From Pseudarthrobacter psychrotolerans (GTDB lineage Bacteria > Actinomycetota > Actinomycetes > Actinomycetales > Micrococcaceae): DNA of 64,000 nucleotides. The translations under genes and the position numbers were made by a program. A model generated the notes under the pieces. That model saw nothing but the letters and a program-made list of their open reading frames with translations, made no database searches and was not told the origin of the DNA. The stretch lies in NCBI RefSeq assembly GCF_009911795.1, contig NZ_CP047898.1, forward strand, positions 3,224,001 through 3,288,000, in the 5' to 3' direction. Every line of letters starts with the position of its first letter. Within the stretch, counting starts at the first letter, position 1. Positions 42,791 to 51,310 of the stretch are shown piece after piece.

Positions 42791-43800
42791 CTACTCGCCT
42801 CCCGTGGCTGCTGCAAGGCCGGCAGCTTCAAGAACGGCAGGTTCGCCGATGCGCACCAGGGCATCCGTGACGAGGTCCCAGAAACGGGCGTGGTCCAGGT
42901 CAACGGCCACGGAGGTGGTGCAGTCGTCCGGTGCGGGGGCGCGGAAATCGGCCACGGTCATGCCGAGGGTCAGCGTGCCCTGGAGTTCGATGTCCACCGG
43001 AACCTTGCGGGTGGTGACGATGCTGGGATCGATCACGTAGGCCACGGCGCAGGGATCGTGGACGGGCGGGAAGTCAAAGCCCTGGGCGTCCTTGTAGGTC
43101 TGCGTGAAGAACTCCATCAGTTCCATCACAAACTTGGCGGGTCCGGTACCCACGGCCGCAATCTTCTCCACCACGTCCGGGGTGGCGAGTGCCTGGTGGG
43201 TGAGGTCCAGGCCCACCATCACCACGGGCCACTTCTCGTTGAAGACGATGTGGGCGGCTTCGGGGTCGATGATGATGTTGAATTCTGCCACGGCGCTCCA
43301 GTTACCCACGTGGTAGCCACCGCCCATAAGGACAACTTCCTTGACGCGTTCCACGATGCGCGGTTCCTTGCGGGCTGCCAGCGCGATGTTGGTGAGGCCG
43401 CCGGTGGGGACCAGGGTGACCGTGCCCGGCTCGTGGGCCATCACGGTGTCAATGATGAGATCGACGGCGTGGCGCGGGTCCAGTTCGATGGTGGACTCGG
43501 GCTGCGCGGGGCCGTCCATGCCCGTTTCGCCGTGGATGGACGGCGCGGTTTCGATGGTGCGGACCAGGGGCCGGCCGCAGCCGGCGGCAAACGGCACCCC
43601 GGTGATGCCGGCGATGGTCCCGACGGCGAGCGCGTTCTTGGTGACCTTTTCGAGCGTCTGGTTGCCCACCACGGTGGTGACGGCCAGGAGTTCAATGTCC
43701 GGGTTGCCGTGCGCGAGCAAGATGGCCACGGCGTCGTCATGCCCGGGGTCGCAGTCAAGAATGATCTTCTTGGGGCGGGTTTCATCGGTTTGGATTCCAC
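42791..43800 (-). CDS. uriH: Nucleoside hydrolase, with the N-terminal motif out of frame
   Basis: An inosine/uridine-preferring nucleoside hydrolase of ~336 codons. The main frame (from a GTG at 43729) has VTTVVGNQTLEKVTKNAL, TLVPTGGLTNIALAA, VVLMGGGYHVGNWSAVAEFN, and the C-terminal HDPCAVAYVIDPS. The catalytic, calcium-binding motif DCDPGHDDA lies directly upstream in the same frame, but no start codon follows the preceding stop. One extra C in the CCCC run at about 43771-43775 would join it to GTG 43800, which has SD GGAGA 7 nt upstream. As sequenced, the longest start-bearing product would lack the active-site motif. It hydrolyses ribonucleosides to base and ribose. Confidence 0.8.
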
Positions 43801-43882
43801 GTTAAATCTCCACGTCATTGGGGCCTGCCGAGGCAGTGGCCGAAAGTATTCAGTGTGATCATGGCACCCGTCCGGGCCGCCC

Positions 43883-43920
43883 GTCAAGCGCTTAACGTTG
43901 TCGCATGTCAAGCGCTTGAC
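43883..43920. promoter_or_regulatory. uriO: Tandem LacI-type operators
   Basis: GTCAAGCGCTTGAC (43907-43920) is a perfect 14-bp palindrome, and GTCAAGCGCTTAAC (43883-43896) is a copy with one asymmetric base, 24 bp apart. The central CG step and AAGCGCTT core are typical of LacI-family sites. They lie between the uriH-like gene and the divergent LacI gene. Confidence 0.7.
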
Positions 43921-43965
43921 GTATTGGCGGGTGGTTTCGTTTCACCGGCCTACTACGATCGAGGT

Positions 43966-45012
43966 ATGGAATCCGCGGAGCAGGTGCAGCAATCCGTCCG
44001 CTCGCGGCGGATCACGGCGGCCATGGTCGCTGCACGCGCCGGCGTCTCGACGGCAACAGTCTCCCTGGTGGCCAACGGCAAGACCGCCGGCCGCGTCTCG
44101 GAGGACAATATCGCCAAGGTGCGGGAGGCCATTTCCGAGCTTGGGTACGTGGTTGACGGGATCGGCAGTTCGCTGGCCAAAGGCGTCAGCTCCATCGTCT
44201 TACTCGTGGCCCCGGACATCTCCAACCCGTTTTTCGCCAAGGTGATCGCCGGGGTCCGGGAGTCACTCGGGGCGGATTACCAGCTGCTGCTGTCCGTCAC
44301 CGACGCCGGGGAGTTCCCGCAGGCGGACGACGTCCGGAAGCTGATGGCACTTCGGCCGGCCGGGCTTCTGGTTGATGCTCCCAACGCCGAATTCCTGGAA
44401 GAACTTTCCGCCGCCGGTCCCGTGGTCCTGCTGGACGCTCCAGGACTGGAGGCGTATGCCCCGTCGGTCAATCTGGACGTTGCCCACGGCGCGCGCCAAC
44501 TGGCCGCGCACCTGGCCGGGGCGGGCCACCGCCGGGTGGCCTACGTGGACAGCGTCACCGGCACGGCGACGTTCGAGGTCAGGCGCCGCGCGTTCCTGGC
44601 CGAGGCCGGTGCGCACGGAATGTCCGTGCCGGCTGACGGCATCATCAGTGCCACGATCGACGTCGGTGCCGCCGCCGCCGCGTTCGCCGCCGTCTGGCCG
44701 GCGTGGCAGCAGGCCGGGGTTACCGCCGTCGTCTGCTGTACGGACACCCACGCCTACGGCGTGCTGCAGGAAGCACGGGTGGCAGGCGTGCAGATTCCGG
44801 GCCAGCTGGCCATAGCCGGCTTCGATGATCTGCCGTACTCCGCGACGAGCAATCCCAGCCTGACCAGCGTGCATTTGCCGGCAACTTCCCTGGGGCTGAA
44901 GGCAGGCGGGCAGCTGCGCCGGCTTATGGAAGGCCACCGGCTGGAGGAGCCGCAGCTGACGCTGGAGAGCTCCCTGGTGGTCCGCCACTCCACGTCAGCC
45001 CCCGCCCCCTAG
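43966..45012 (+). CDS. uriR: LacI-family transcriptional regulator
   Basis: About 348 residues: an HTH (ITAAMVAARAGVSTATVSLV), a hinge (SELGYVVDGIGSSLAKG), and a periplasmic-binding-protein-like effector domain ending IAGFDDLPYSATSNPSLTSV. The divergent arrangement with uriH-uriT-rbsK and the tandem palindromes support control of ribonucleoside use, as UriR does in Corynebacterium. The ATG at 43966 has a GAGG only 1 nt upstream; a GTG at 43984 with GGAG upstream is an alternative start. Confidence 0.83.
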   Translation: MESAEQVQQSVRSRRITAAMVAARAGVSTATVSLVANGKTAGRVSEDNIAKVREAISELGYVVDGIGSSLAKGVSSIVLLVAPDISNPFFAKVIAGVRESLGADYQLLLSVTDAGEFPQADDVRKLMALRPAGLLVDAPNAEFLEELSAAGPVVLLDAPGLEAYAPSVNLDVAHGARQLAAHLAGAGHRRVAYVDSVTGTATFEVRRRAFLAEAGAHGMSVPADGIISATIDVGAAAAAFAAVWPAWQQAGVTAVVCCTDTHAYGVLQEARVAGVQIPGQLAIAGFDDLPYSATSNPSLTSVHLPATSLGLKAGGQLRRLMEGHRLEEPQLTLESSLVVRHSTSAPAP

Positions 45013-45013
45013 C

Positions 45014-45116
45014 GACGCTCTCTCACTTAACGCAGGTTTTCGAGCAACGCTCTCTCACTCTCTTCAGGAAAGTGATAGAGCGTTGCCGTTTTTCCTGCAT
45101 TAAGTGAGAGAGCGTC
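45014..45116. repeat. Gene-less palindromic element of the 32-bp repeat family (MITE-like)
   Basis: A 103-bp element with GACGCTCTCTCACTTAA at each end in inverse orientation. Second units begin with AACGCTCT 32 bp inward on both sides (45046 on the plus, 45084 on the minus strand) and form a central hairpin of ~16 bp with one mismatch. The ends match those of the DUF559 cassette. It fills the gap between lacI and the RelA/SpoT gene. Confidence 0.8.
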
Positions 45117-45155
45117 CGGCGGGCCGCTGTCACACCCCCGCCGTAAGCTGGGGGC

Positions 45156-46265
45156 ATGCCGAGTAACTGGGACAGCCTGGACATCAGCCTGCGTGAATCC
45201 GTGCAGGAGAACGTGGAGATCTACGAGCGCGTCCGCCCTGCCCTGAAGCTGGTCACCAAGGACGTTCTCCACATCCTCCGCGACATGTTAAAGGACACTG
45301 AGGTCACGCCGCTGTTTGTCACCGGGCGCACCAAGTCGGTGGAATCGTTCCGGGAGAAGATTTCCCGGATTGAGGAACCACTGGAACCCGGCGGACCCCC
45401 GGTGCTGAAGTTCCCGGACCCGTTCCGCACCCTCAACGACATGGTGGGCGTGCGCGTCATCACCAAGCTGCCTGCGGAGAATGCCCTGGTGGCCAACATC
45501 ATCAAGCGCCAGCGGCAGGTGTTCGACTGCCGCGGGGACCGCGAGAAGGACATCGGCTCCATCGAGTCCGGTACCTACGGCTATTCCAGCCGCCACCTCA
45601 TCCTGCGCACCATCCAGAACGAGGCGGTGAAGGATTATCAGCAGGCCTTCAACCCGGATATTCCGGCCAACGGCAGCTACTTCTTCGAATGCCAGATCCG
45701 CACCGTTTTCGCCCACGCCTGGAGCGAGATCGAGCACGATATCCGTTTCAAAGCCGAGGACCCCCGCGCCTGGACCCCGCATTTCGACCGCCAGTTCACC
45801 GCCACCGCCGCCATGCTGGAGACAGTGGAGAGCGCCTTCGCGGACCTCCATGAACGCTATGAGGAAGTCCGCAGCTACTGGGACATGGACGGTGAAGGCG
45901 CCGCGCAGCTCACGCCCAACCGGATCCGGGACGTCTGGCGCACGCTCCTGCCGCACGTGGACCGCAAAGTGGATGACGACTGGGGCTGGGCCGCCGAGCT
46001 CATGGCCGCCCACGGCCTCAATCAGACCGTCCAGCTGGCCGGCCTCCTCAGCGCCCAGCGGATCACCGAGGTCCGCAAGGCGCTGGACCACCGCTACTCC
46101 CCCGGCCCGGACCGCCTGCTGGATGACCTCCTGCTCTGGCAGTACGGCACCAAACACATTGACCTCACCGCAGAAGCGCCCGACGCCGTTCCGCACCCGC
46201 GGCGCGACAGCCTCCTGCGGCGGCTCAAACAGATCGAGCGCTACCGCCTGGCCAAGTCCGAGTAG
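45156..46265 (+). CDS. RelA/SpoT-domain (p)ppGpp synthetase-like protein
   Basis: The 369-residue protein has the synthetase-domain order VTGRTKSVESFREKISR (ATP-contact region), FPDPFRTLNDMVGVRVI (the D of DMVGVR is the Mg-binding Asp), YGYSSRHLIL, and ECQIRTVFAHAWSEIEHDIRFK with the catalytic Glu. There is no HD hydrolase, TGS or ACT domain, so it resembles small alarmone synthetases, but with a ~130-residue C-terminal extension of unknown role. It could make (p)ppGpp or a related alarmone. It is a single gene preceded by the palindromic element. Confidence 0.82.
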   Translation: MPSNWDSLDISLRESVQENVEIYERVRPALKLVTKDVLHILRDMLKDTEVTPLFVTGRTKSVESFREKISRIEEPLEPGGPPVLKFPDPFRTLNDMVGVRVITKLPAENALVANIIKRQRQVFDCRGDREKDIGSIESGTYGYSSRHLILRTIQNEAVKDYQQAFNPDIPANGSYFFECQIRTVFAHAWSEIEHDIRFKAEDPRAWTPHFDRQFTATAAMLETVESAFADLHERYEEVRSYWDMDGEGAAQLTPNRIRDVWRTLLPHVDRKVDDDWGWAAELMAAHGLNQTVQLAGLLSAQRITEVRKALDHRYSPGPDRLLDDLLLWQYGTKHIDLTAEAPDAVPHPRRDSLLRRLKQIERYRLAKSE

Positions 46266-46423
46266 GCCACTCACGGAGCCGCAGGATTATTGGGCACCGC
46301 TGACATTCAACTACCCTTGACTCATGGTGGAGGCTGTTGTAGACGGACCTCCGATGCTCCCGGTTCCAGCCCAGCGGCAAGATCCGGCACCTGTTTTTGC
46401 CCCTCTCTGACAAGGATTCCGCC

Positions 46424-47749
46424 ATTTCCACGGACGCATTCTTCGCCACGCTCACCCGGATCCGCAACGTCATCCTGCCGGCGGCCGCACGGTCCTGGCT
46501 GAACACGCCGCGTGGACTGCTCACGGGCTTTATCCTGGTGCACCTGGGTTTCCTGATCTTCGCAGCGCTGCTGTCCCTGCGCGGCGAAGCGTTCAGCGAC
46601 ACGTTCATTTACCGCGACTGGGCCCGGGCGGGTTTCAACGAAGCGAACCTCAGCGGCGGCCCCAGCCCCTGGGTGTACCCCATCCTGGCGCTGATCCCCA
46701 TGGCCCTGGCAGGGCTTGCCGGCCCCGGACCGTTTTTCTTCCTGTGGGTGCTGATGACCACCATCCTCAACGGCTGGGGTTTGGCCAAGCTCACTGACCG
46801 CGGCCGCAACCAGGATGCGATTCCGGCGGGCTGGTGGTGGCTGATCTTCACGCTGCTCATGGGCTGGCTCGGCTTCGCACGCGTGGACGGCCTCACCGCA
46901 CCGATCGTCCTGGTGGCCCTGGCCTACGGTGTGGGCCGGCCGTTCATCGCCTCGGTCCTGCTCGCCGCCGCCACCTGGGTGAAGGTGTGGCCGGCCGCGG
47001 TGATGCTGGCCCTCTTCGCCGTCGTCAAGAACCGCCTGCTGGTGGTGCTGGCCGGCGTGGCCACGTCAGCGGTGGTGGTGGCACTCGCCGCCACGATTGG
47101 CAGTGTGCCCAAGCTGCTGAACTTCCTGACCCAGCAGGGTGACAGGGGCATGCAGCTCGAGGCAACGTTCACCACCCCGTGGCTGTGGCTGTCCGTGCTG
47201 AACATCGGCGACTCCCGGATGTACATGAACACCGACATCAACTCCATGCAGGTGGACGGCCCCGGCACCGCGGTGATGTCAGTCCTGATGCAGCCGCTCC
47301 TCATTCTTGCCGCGCTGCTCGTGGCCGGGCTGACGTTCTGGGCGCTGCACAACGGCAAGCTCAACGGCAACGGCAAGGCCGACGGCGGCGTGGACCGCAC
47401 GGAGTTGCTGCTGGCCGGGGCGCTCACCCTGGCCACCGCCTTTGTGGTGTTCAACAAGGTGGGCTCGCCCCAGTTCATGGTGTGGTTGGCCCCGGCCGTA
47501 GCGGTGGGCCTGGCGCACAGCTGGCGTGAGTGGCGGGTCCCCGCTGCCATGCTCATCGCCATCGCCGTGGCCACGTTCTTCATCTACCCCCTGTTCTACG
47601 ATGCCCTCAGCCACAACAACCCCCTCATGGCCGGCGTGCTGACCATCCGCAACGTCCTCCTGGTGGTCCTGTTCCTGTGGTCTGTCCGGCGCCTGTACTC
47701 GCTGGGCAAAAAGACTTCCGCGTCCGTCCCCGCGCTCAAGGAGTCCTAA
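46424..47749 (+). CDS. GT87-like polyprenyl-phosphate-sugar transferase, paralogue 1 (probable AUU start)
   Basis: A ~441-residue polytopic membrane protein of the DUF2029/GT87 type: FSDTFIYRDWARAGFNEANL, GPSPWVYPILALIPM, ARVDGLTAPIVLVALAYG, KVWPAAVMLALFAVVKNRL, and FNKVGSPQFMVWLAPA. GT87 members such as PimE add mannose from polyprenol-phosphate on the outer membrane face. A TTG at 46397 gives a slightly longer frame but has no SD. ATT at 46424 has AAGGA exactly 7 nt upstream and aligns with the start of paralogue 2. Confidence 0.75.
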   Translation: MSTDAFFATLTRIRNVILPAAARSWLNTPRGLLTGFILVHLGFLIFAALLSLRGEAFSDTFIYRDWARAGFNEANLSGGPSPWVYPILALIPMALAGLAGPGPFFFLWVLMTTILNGWGLAKLTDRGRNQDAIPAGWWWLIFTLLMGWLGFARVDGLTAPIVLVALAYGVGRPFIASVLLAAATWVKVWPAAVMLALFAVVKNRLLVVLAGVATSAVVVALAATIGSVPKLLNFLTQQGDRGMQLEATFTTPWLWLSVLNIGDSRMYMNTDINSMQVDGPGTAVMSVLMQPLLILAALLVAGLTFWALHNGKLNGNGKADGGVDRTELLLAGALTLATAFVVFNKVGSPQFMVWLAPAVAVGLAHSWREWRVPAAMLIAIAVATFFIYPLFYDALSHNNPLMAGVLTIRNVLLVVLFLWSVRRLYSLGKKTSASVPALKES

Positions 47750-47750
47750 G

Positions 47751-49031
47751 ATTTCCACGAAGTTCTTCGACCGGCTGGTCAGTGTCCGCAGCACCGTCCT
47801 GCCCGCGCGTGTGGTGGACTGGTTCGCCCGTCCGTCCAGTGTCTGGTGGGGCTTCGCTGTCATCCACCTGTATTTCCTGGGCTGGATGGCGTCTTTCTTC
47901 CTCACCGGCAATACGTTCAGCGACACCGAGCAGTACCGCCAGTGGGCCATGGACGGCTACAACCCGGATAGCTTGGATGGCAAGATCAGCCCCTGGGTGT
48001 ACCCGGTGCTGGCACAGCTCCCCATCTTCCTCGCGAACATTGCCGGACCCAGCCTGTACCTCCTGTGCTGGTTCCTGATCATCACAGCCCTCAACGCCGT
48101 CGGGCTTGCGTTCCTGACCCGCGGGCCGCGGAAGGTGAAGGGCATCGCCCCGGCCTGGTGGTGGCTGTTTTTCACCGTCTTTATGGGTTACCTCAGCTTC
48201 GCCCGGGTGGAGGGCATCACCGCCCCCATCGTGCTGATTGCCCTGCTGTACGCGGCCGAACGCCCCGTGGTGGCAGGGATCCTGCTGAGCGTGGCCACCT
48301 GGCTCAAGGTGTGGCCGGCAGCGGTCCTGGTGCCCATCGTTATTGCCAGCCGCAAGCGGATCCAGGTGCTGGCGTCCGGCGTGGCAGTCACCGCCGTCGT
48401 CGGCCTGGGCACGTACCTGTCCGGCGGCCTGCCGCACATCATGGACTTCCTGACCAACCAGGGCGAGCGTGGCATGCAGCTTGAAGCCACGTTCTCCACG
48501 CCGTGGGTGTGGCTCAGCGTGTTCAACATCGCCGGGTCCAAGATGGCGGACAATACCGCCATCAACTCCACCGAGGTCTACGGCCCGGGCGCCGACGTGG
48601 CCGCGTTCCTGATGCAGCCGCTGCTGATCCTCGCCGCTGTGGTGGCCGCGGTTCTGCTGGTCCGGGCACTGAACAGGGGTGCCGAGCGGGAGGAACTCTT
48701 CCTCGAGGGCGCGCTGATGATGACCACGGCGTTCATCGTGTTCAACAAGGTGGGTTCGCCGCAGTTCATTATCTGGCTGGCGCCGGTGATCATCGCGGGC
48801 CTGACGCACGACTGGGAGCGGTGGAAGGTCCCGGCGGCGCTGCTGATGGGAATCGCGGTGACCACCTTCGTGATCTACCCGCTGTTCTACACGCCGCTCA
48901 TCCACGCCCACCCGGTCATGGCCGCCATCCTCACCACGCGCAACGTGCTGCTGGTAGTGCTCCTGTGGTGGTCGGTGAAGCGGACAGCGGAGCTTGGCCG
49001 CAAACCACAGACGGTCCGGCAGGCCGCCTGA
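47751..49031 (+). CDS. GT87-like polyprenyl-phosphate-sugar transferase, paralogue 2 (probable AUU start)
   Basis: A ~426-residue membrane protein, paralogous along its length to the preceding gene: FSDTEQYRQWAMDGYNPDSL, KISPWVYPVLAQLPIF, ARVEGITAPIVLIALLYA, KVWPAAVLVPIVIASRKR, and FNKVGSPQFIIWLAPV. The first ATG/GTG-type start (GTG 47811) would cut off residues homologous to paralogue 1. ATT 47751 has AAGGAG 7 nt upstream and gives ISTKFFDRLVSVRSTVLPA, matching the other copy. Probably a mannosyl/arabinosyl-type transferase for envelope glycans or glycolipids. Confidence 0.78.
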   Translation: MSTKFFDRLVSVRSTVLPARVVDWFARPSSVWWGFAVIHLYFLGWMASFFLTGNTFSDTEQYRQWAMDGYNPDSLDGKISPWVYPVLAQLPIFLANIAGPSLYLLCWFLIITALNAVGLAFLTRGPRKVKGIAPAWWWLFFTVFMGYLSFARVEGITAPIVLIALLYAAERPVVAGILLSVATWLKVWPAAVLVPIVIASRKRIQVLASGVAVTAVVGLGTYLSGGLPHIMDFLTNQGERGMQLEATFSTPWVWLSVFNIAGSKMADNTAINSTEVYGPGADVAAFLMQPLLILAAVVAAVLLVRALNRGAEREELFLEGALMMTTAFIVFNKVGSPQFIIWLAPVIIAGLTHDWERWKVPAALLMGIAVTTFVIYPLFYTPLIHAHPVMAAILTTRNVLLVVLLWWSVKRTAELGRKPQTVRQAA

Positions 49032-49054
49032 CCCGGGCGCACTAGGGTAGTGCC

Positions 49055-49351
49055 ATGACCATGGGGGAAGACAACACAAACGGGCCGGGGCTCCGCCGTT
49101 GGCGGCCGCTGCTGGCACCGCTCTTTGCGGCCGCAGCGGTTGCCACCGGACTTGCTGCAGTCTTGGCGCCCCGGCAGGAAATCGGGTGGTTCGCCTACGC
49201 GCCCCTGTCCAACCAGACCTTTACATCGGACACGATAGTCCTGATGGACAGCGGCACACGGACCGGTTACTTGCTCATTGCTGTAGGCCTGCTGACACTG
49301 GCGTTCTGGCTGGGTTACCGCCTGGGACTTCGGCGTACCGCCCGAGAGTAA
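49055..49351 (+). CDS. Small two-segment membrane protein with a chimeric 3' end
   Basis: The 98-residue protein has two hydrophobic segments (LLAPLFAAAAVATGLAAVLA and TGYLLIAVGLLTLAFWLGYR) with a conserved-looking WFAYAPLSNQTF loop, as in small actinobacterial membrane proteins encoded near respiratory or envelope genes. The last seven codons (RRTARE and stop) lie inside a fragment of mptB in antisense, so the natural C-terminus has been replaced. Function unknown. Confidence 0.6.
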   Translation: MTMGEDNTNGPGLRRWRPLLAPLFAAAAVATGLAAVLAPRQEIGWFAYAPLSNQTFTSDTIVLMDSGTRTGYLLIAVGLLTLAFWLGYRLGLRRTARE

Positions 49352-49534
49352 TCGTCACGGAACATCAGCAGCACCAGCCCGATGGTCGCCCACTTCATGC
49401 CCGTCCGCAAGAGGTCCGCGATGGTGCCGCCCGGCAGTCCCAGCACGTTGCTGAGGAACTCAACCTGCTGCCCCAGGAAACCTGACGGCGAATAGCCGGT
49501 GTAACCCGGCGTCGGGTCCATAGTGGCCCAGAAG
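49331..49534 (-). pseudogene. Internal fragment of mptB (direct repeat of 61031-61236)
   Basis: The minus-strand frame reads GYTGYSPSGFLGQQVEFL, LGLPGGTIADLLRTGMKWA and FRDDYSRAVRR. It corresponds to an internal stretch of the complete MptB protein at 60661-62289, with roughly 88% nucleotide identity by eye. Both ends of the gene are missing. It lies in the same orientation as full mptB, so the two copies are direct repeats flanking the 11.5-kb carbohydrate island. Confidence 0.85.
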
Positions 49535-49719
49535 ATCAGCGCACCTTCATTTGCCGTGAGTGGGCTCAAAGATCCTGAGCTCGCCAACGCGCTCACCGGC
49601 CGATCCGGCAGCCGCCGCCGCGGAGGATCAAAGCCGCCGGCAAACCGGTCACCGCAATTTTCACGTCAGCCCCCTCCTTGCTAATTCGCATCCAGCCAGG
49701 CCGACGCCCGTTTGGACTA

Positions 49720-49778
49720 ACATTAAAATTGTTATTTTTAACGTAAAAGTTGACAGAAGTGCGCACGTGACGTTAGAT
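49720..49778 (+). promoter_or_regulatory. Promoter and AT-rich palindrome upstream of the MFS gene
   Basis: TTGACA (49750-49755), a 17-bp spacer and TTAGAT (49773-49778) form a good vegetative promoter 85 bp before the MFS start. Immediately upstream is an imperfect palindrome (ACATTAAAA at 49720-49728, TTTTTAACGT at 49735-49744) in an unusually AT-rich stretch. It is a candidate regulator site, perhaps for the DeoR protein of the island. Confidence 0.55.
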
Positions 49779-49863
49779 AGATCACATACTCTTTTAGTTT
49801 CCCGTCGGCATCAGAAGCCTTCCGCAACGAAGCGGTCCGTGCCGCACAACCCAGGAGATTGCA

Positions 49864-51174
49864 ATGGCCGCACCTTCCGTTTCCCCCGCTGTTTCGACAG
49901 CGTCGCCGTCGGCACCGTCCCGCAGTTGGGCAGACCGGCTCGGCATGCCCCACTTGCTGCGCTGGGGCTTTGTCGGGCTGCTGATCTTCATGATCGGCGA
50001 CGGAGTCGAGTCCGGGTATCTCTCGACGTTCCTGCTGGACCGGGGGCTGGAACAGGGCCAGGTCGGGCTCCTGTTCACGGTGTACGGGGTCGCAGCCGGC
50101 GTTGCCGCCTGGGCCTCGGGCGCCCTGTCGGATCTCTGGGGTCCCCGCCGCGTCATGATCCTGGGACTCGTCCTTTGGGTGATATTCCAGCTTGTCCTTC
50201 TTACGGTCGCGCTCCCGTCGATGGACTTCACCCTGCTGCTGGTCAGCTACGGACTGCGGGGGCTGGGGTATCCGCTCTTTGCTTATGGCTTCCTGGTGTG
50301 GATCGCGGCCTGCACTCCATCACACCGACTGGGCTCAGCAGTGGGATGGTTCTGGTTCGCGTTCACCGGCGGCCTGCCCACGCTCGGTTCCTTGCTGGCA
50401 AGCGCGACCATCCCGGCGCTCGGGGCTTTCAACACACTCTGGATCGCTTTTGGGCTAGTCATTGTCGGCGGCCTTGTTGTTCTCACTACGGTCCGGGAAC
50501 GCACGGGCTTTTCACGACTGGCCCCTGAGGGCGAGAAGCCCGTTGCGACGCTGGCCTCAAGCCTGACCATCCTCTGGCGTAATCCGAGAATCGGCATGGG
50601 CGCTGCTGTCCGGGCCATCAACACCGCTTCCCAGTTCGGTTTCCTGGTCTTCCTCCCTGTCTTCTTCACCAAGGAAATCGGGTTCGAACTTGGCGAGTGG
50701 CTTCAGATCCTCAGCGTGGTGTTCCTCACCAACATTTTCTTCAACCTGATCTTCGGAATCGTCGGCGACAAGTTTGGCTGGCGGCAGACGATCGCTCTTT
50801 TCGGCGGCGTCGGGTGCGCCGTGACAACCCTGGCGTTCTACTACGTACCGCTCGCTGCCGGTCCGAACCTGATCGTGGCAATGGCTGTTGGTGCCGCCTA
50901 TGGCGCCACCCTGGCCGGTTTCGTCCCGCTGTCAGCCTTGATGCCGTCACTGGCACCGGAACACAAAGGCGCAGCCATGTCCGCCCTGAACTTCGGCGCC
51001 GGCATGTCGGTCTTCCTTGGCCCGCTGATCGCAACGCTGTTCCTTTCCTTGATAGGAGTCGGCGGCGTTATGTGGATTTTCGCAGGGCTCTATCTGCTCA
51101 GCGCCGTCCTGACCTGGCAGCTGAAGCTCCCCGCCGCCTCCCGCCACGCTGCAGCACCTAGCAACGCTCAGTAG
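49864..51174 (+). CDS. MFS transporter, RbtT/DalT/CsbX (polyol) type
   Basis: The 436-residue 12-segment major facilitator has WGFVGLLIFMIGDGVESGYL (residues ~33-52), typical of the ribitol/arabitol transporter (RbtT/DalT/CsbX) branch. It also has the motif-A-like GALSDLWGPRRVMILG and IVGDKFGWRQTIALFGG in the second half. It has its own promoter and SD GGAG before ATG 49864. It starts the plus-strand run of kinases, so a sugar alcohol or related polyol is the likely substrate; sugar-phosphate or acid substrates cannot be excluded. Confidence 0.75.
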   Translation: MAAPSVSPAVSTASPSAPSRSWADRLGMPHLLRWGFVGLLIFMIGDGVESGYLSTFLLDRGLEQGQVGLLFTVYGVAAGVAAWASGALSDLWGPRRVMILGLVLWVIFQLVLLTVALPSMDFTLLLVSYGLRGLGYPLFAYGFLVWIAACTPSHRLGSAVGWFWFAFTGGLPTLGSLLASATIPALGAFNTLWIAFGLVIVGGLVVLTTVRERTGFSRLAPEGEKPVATLASSLTILWRNPRIGMGAAVRAINTASQFGFLVFLPVFFTKEIGFELGEWLQILSVVFLTNIFFNLIFGIVGDKFGWRQTIALFGGVGCAVTTLAFYYVPLAAGPNLIVAMAVGAAYGATLAGFVPLSALMPSLAPEHKGAAMSALNFGAGMSVFLGPLIATLFLSLIGVGGVMWIFAGLYLLSAVLTWQLKLPAASRHAAAPSNAQ

Positions 51175-51310
51175 TTTGCGTTACACCTGAAGTGGCTGCG
51201 AGCGGACTCCTGCCGCCACATCCCGTACGGCATCCCCCGCCACGAGCACCGCAAACTCCAAAGCACACCCGCACGAGGAAGATACTTCCACCAATAGAAA
51301 GGCCCAAGCC

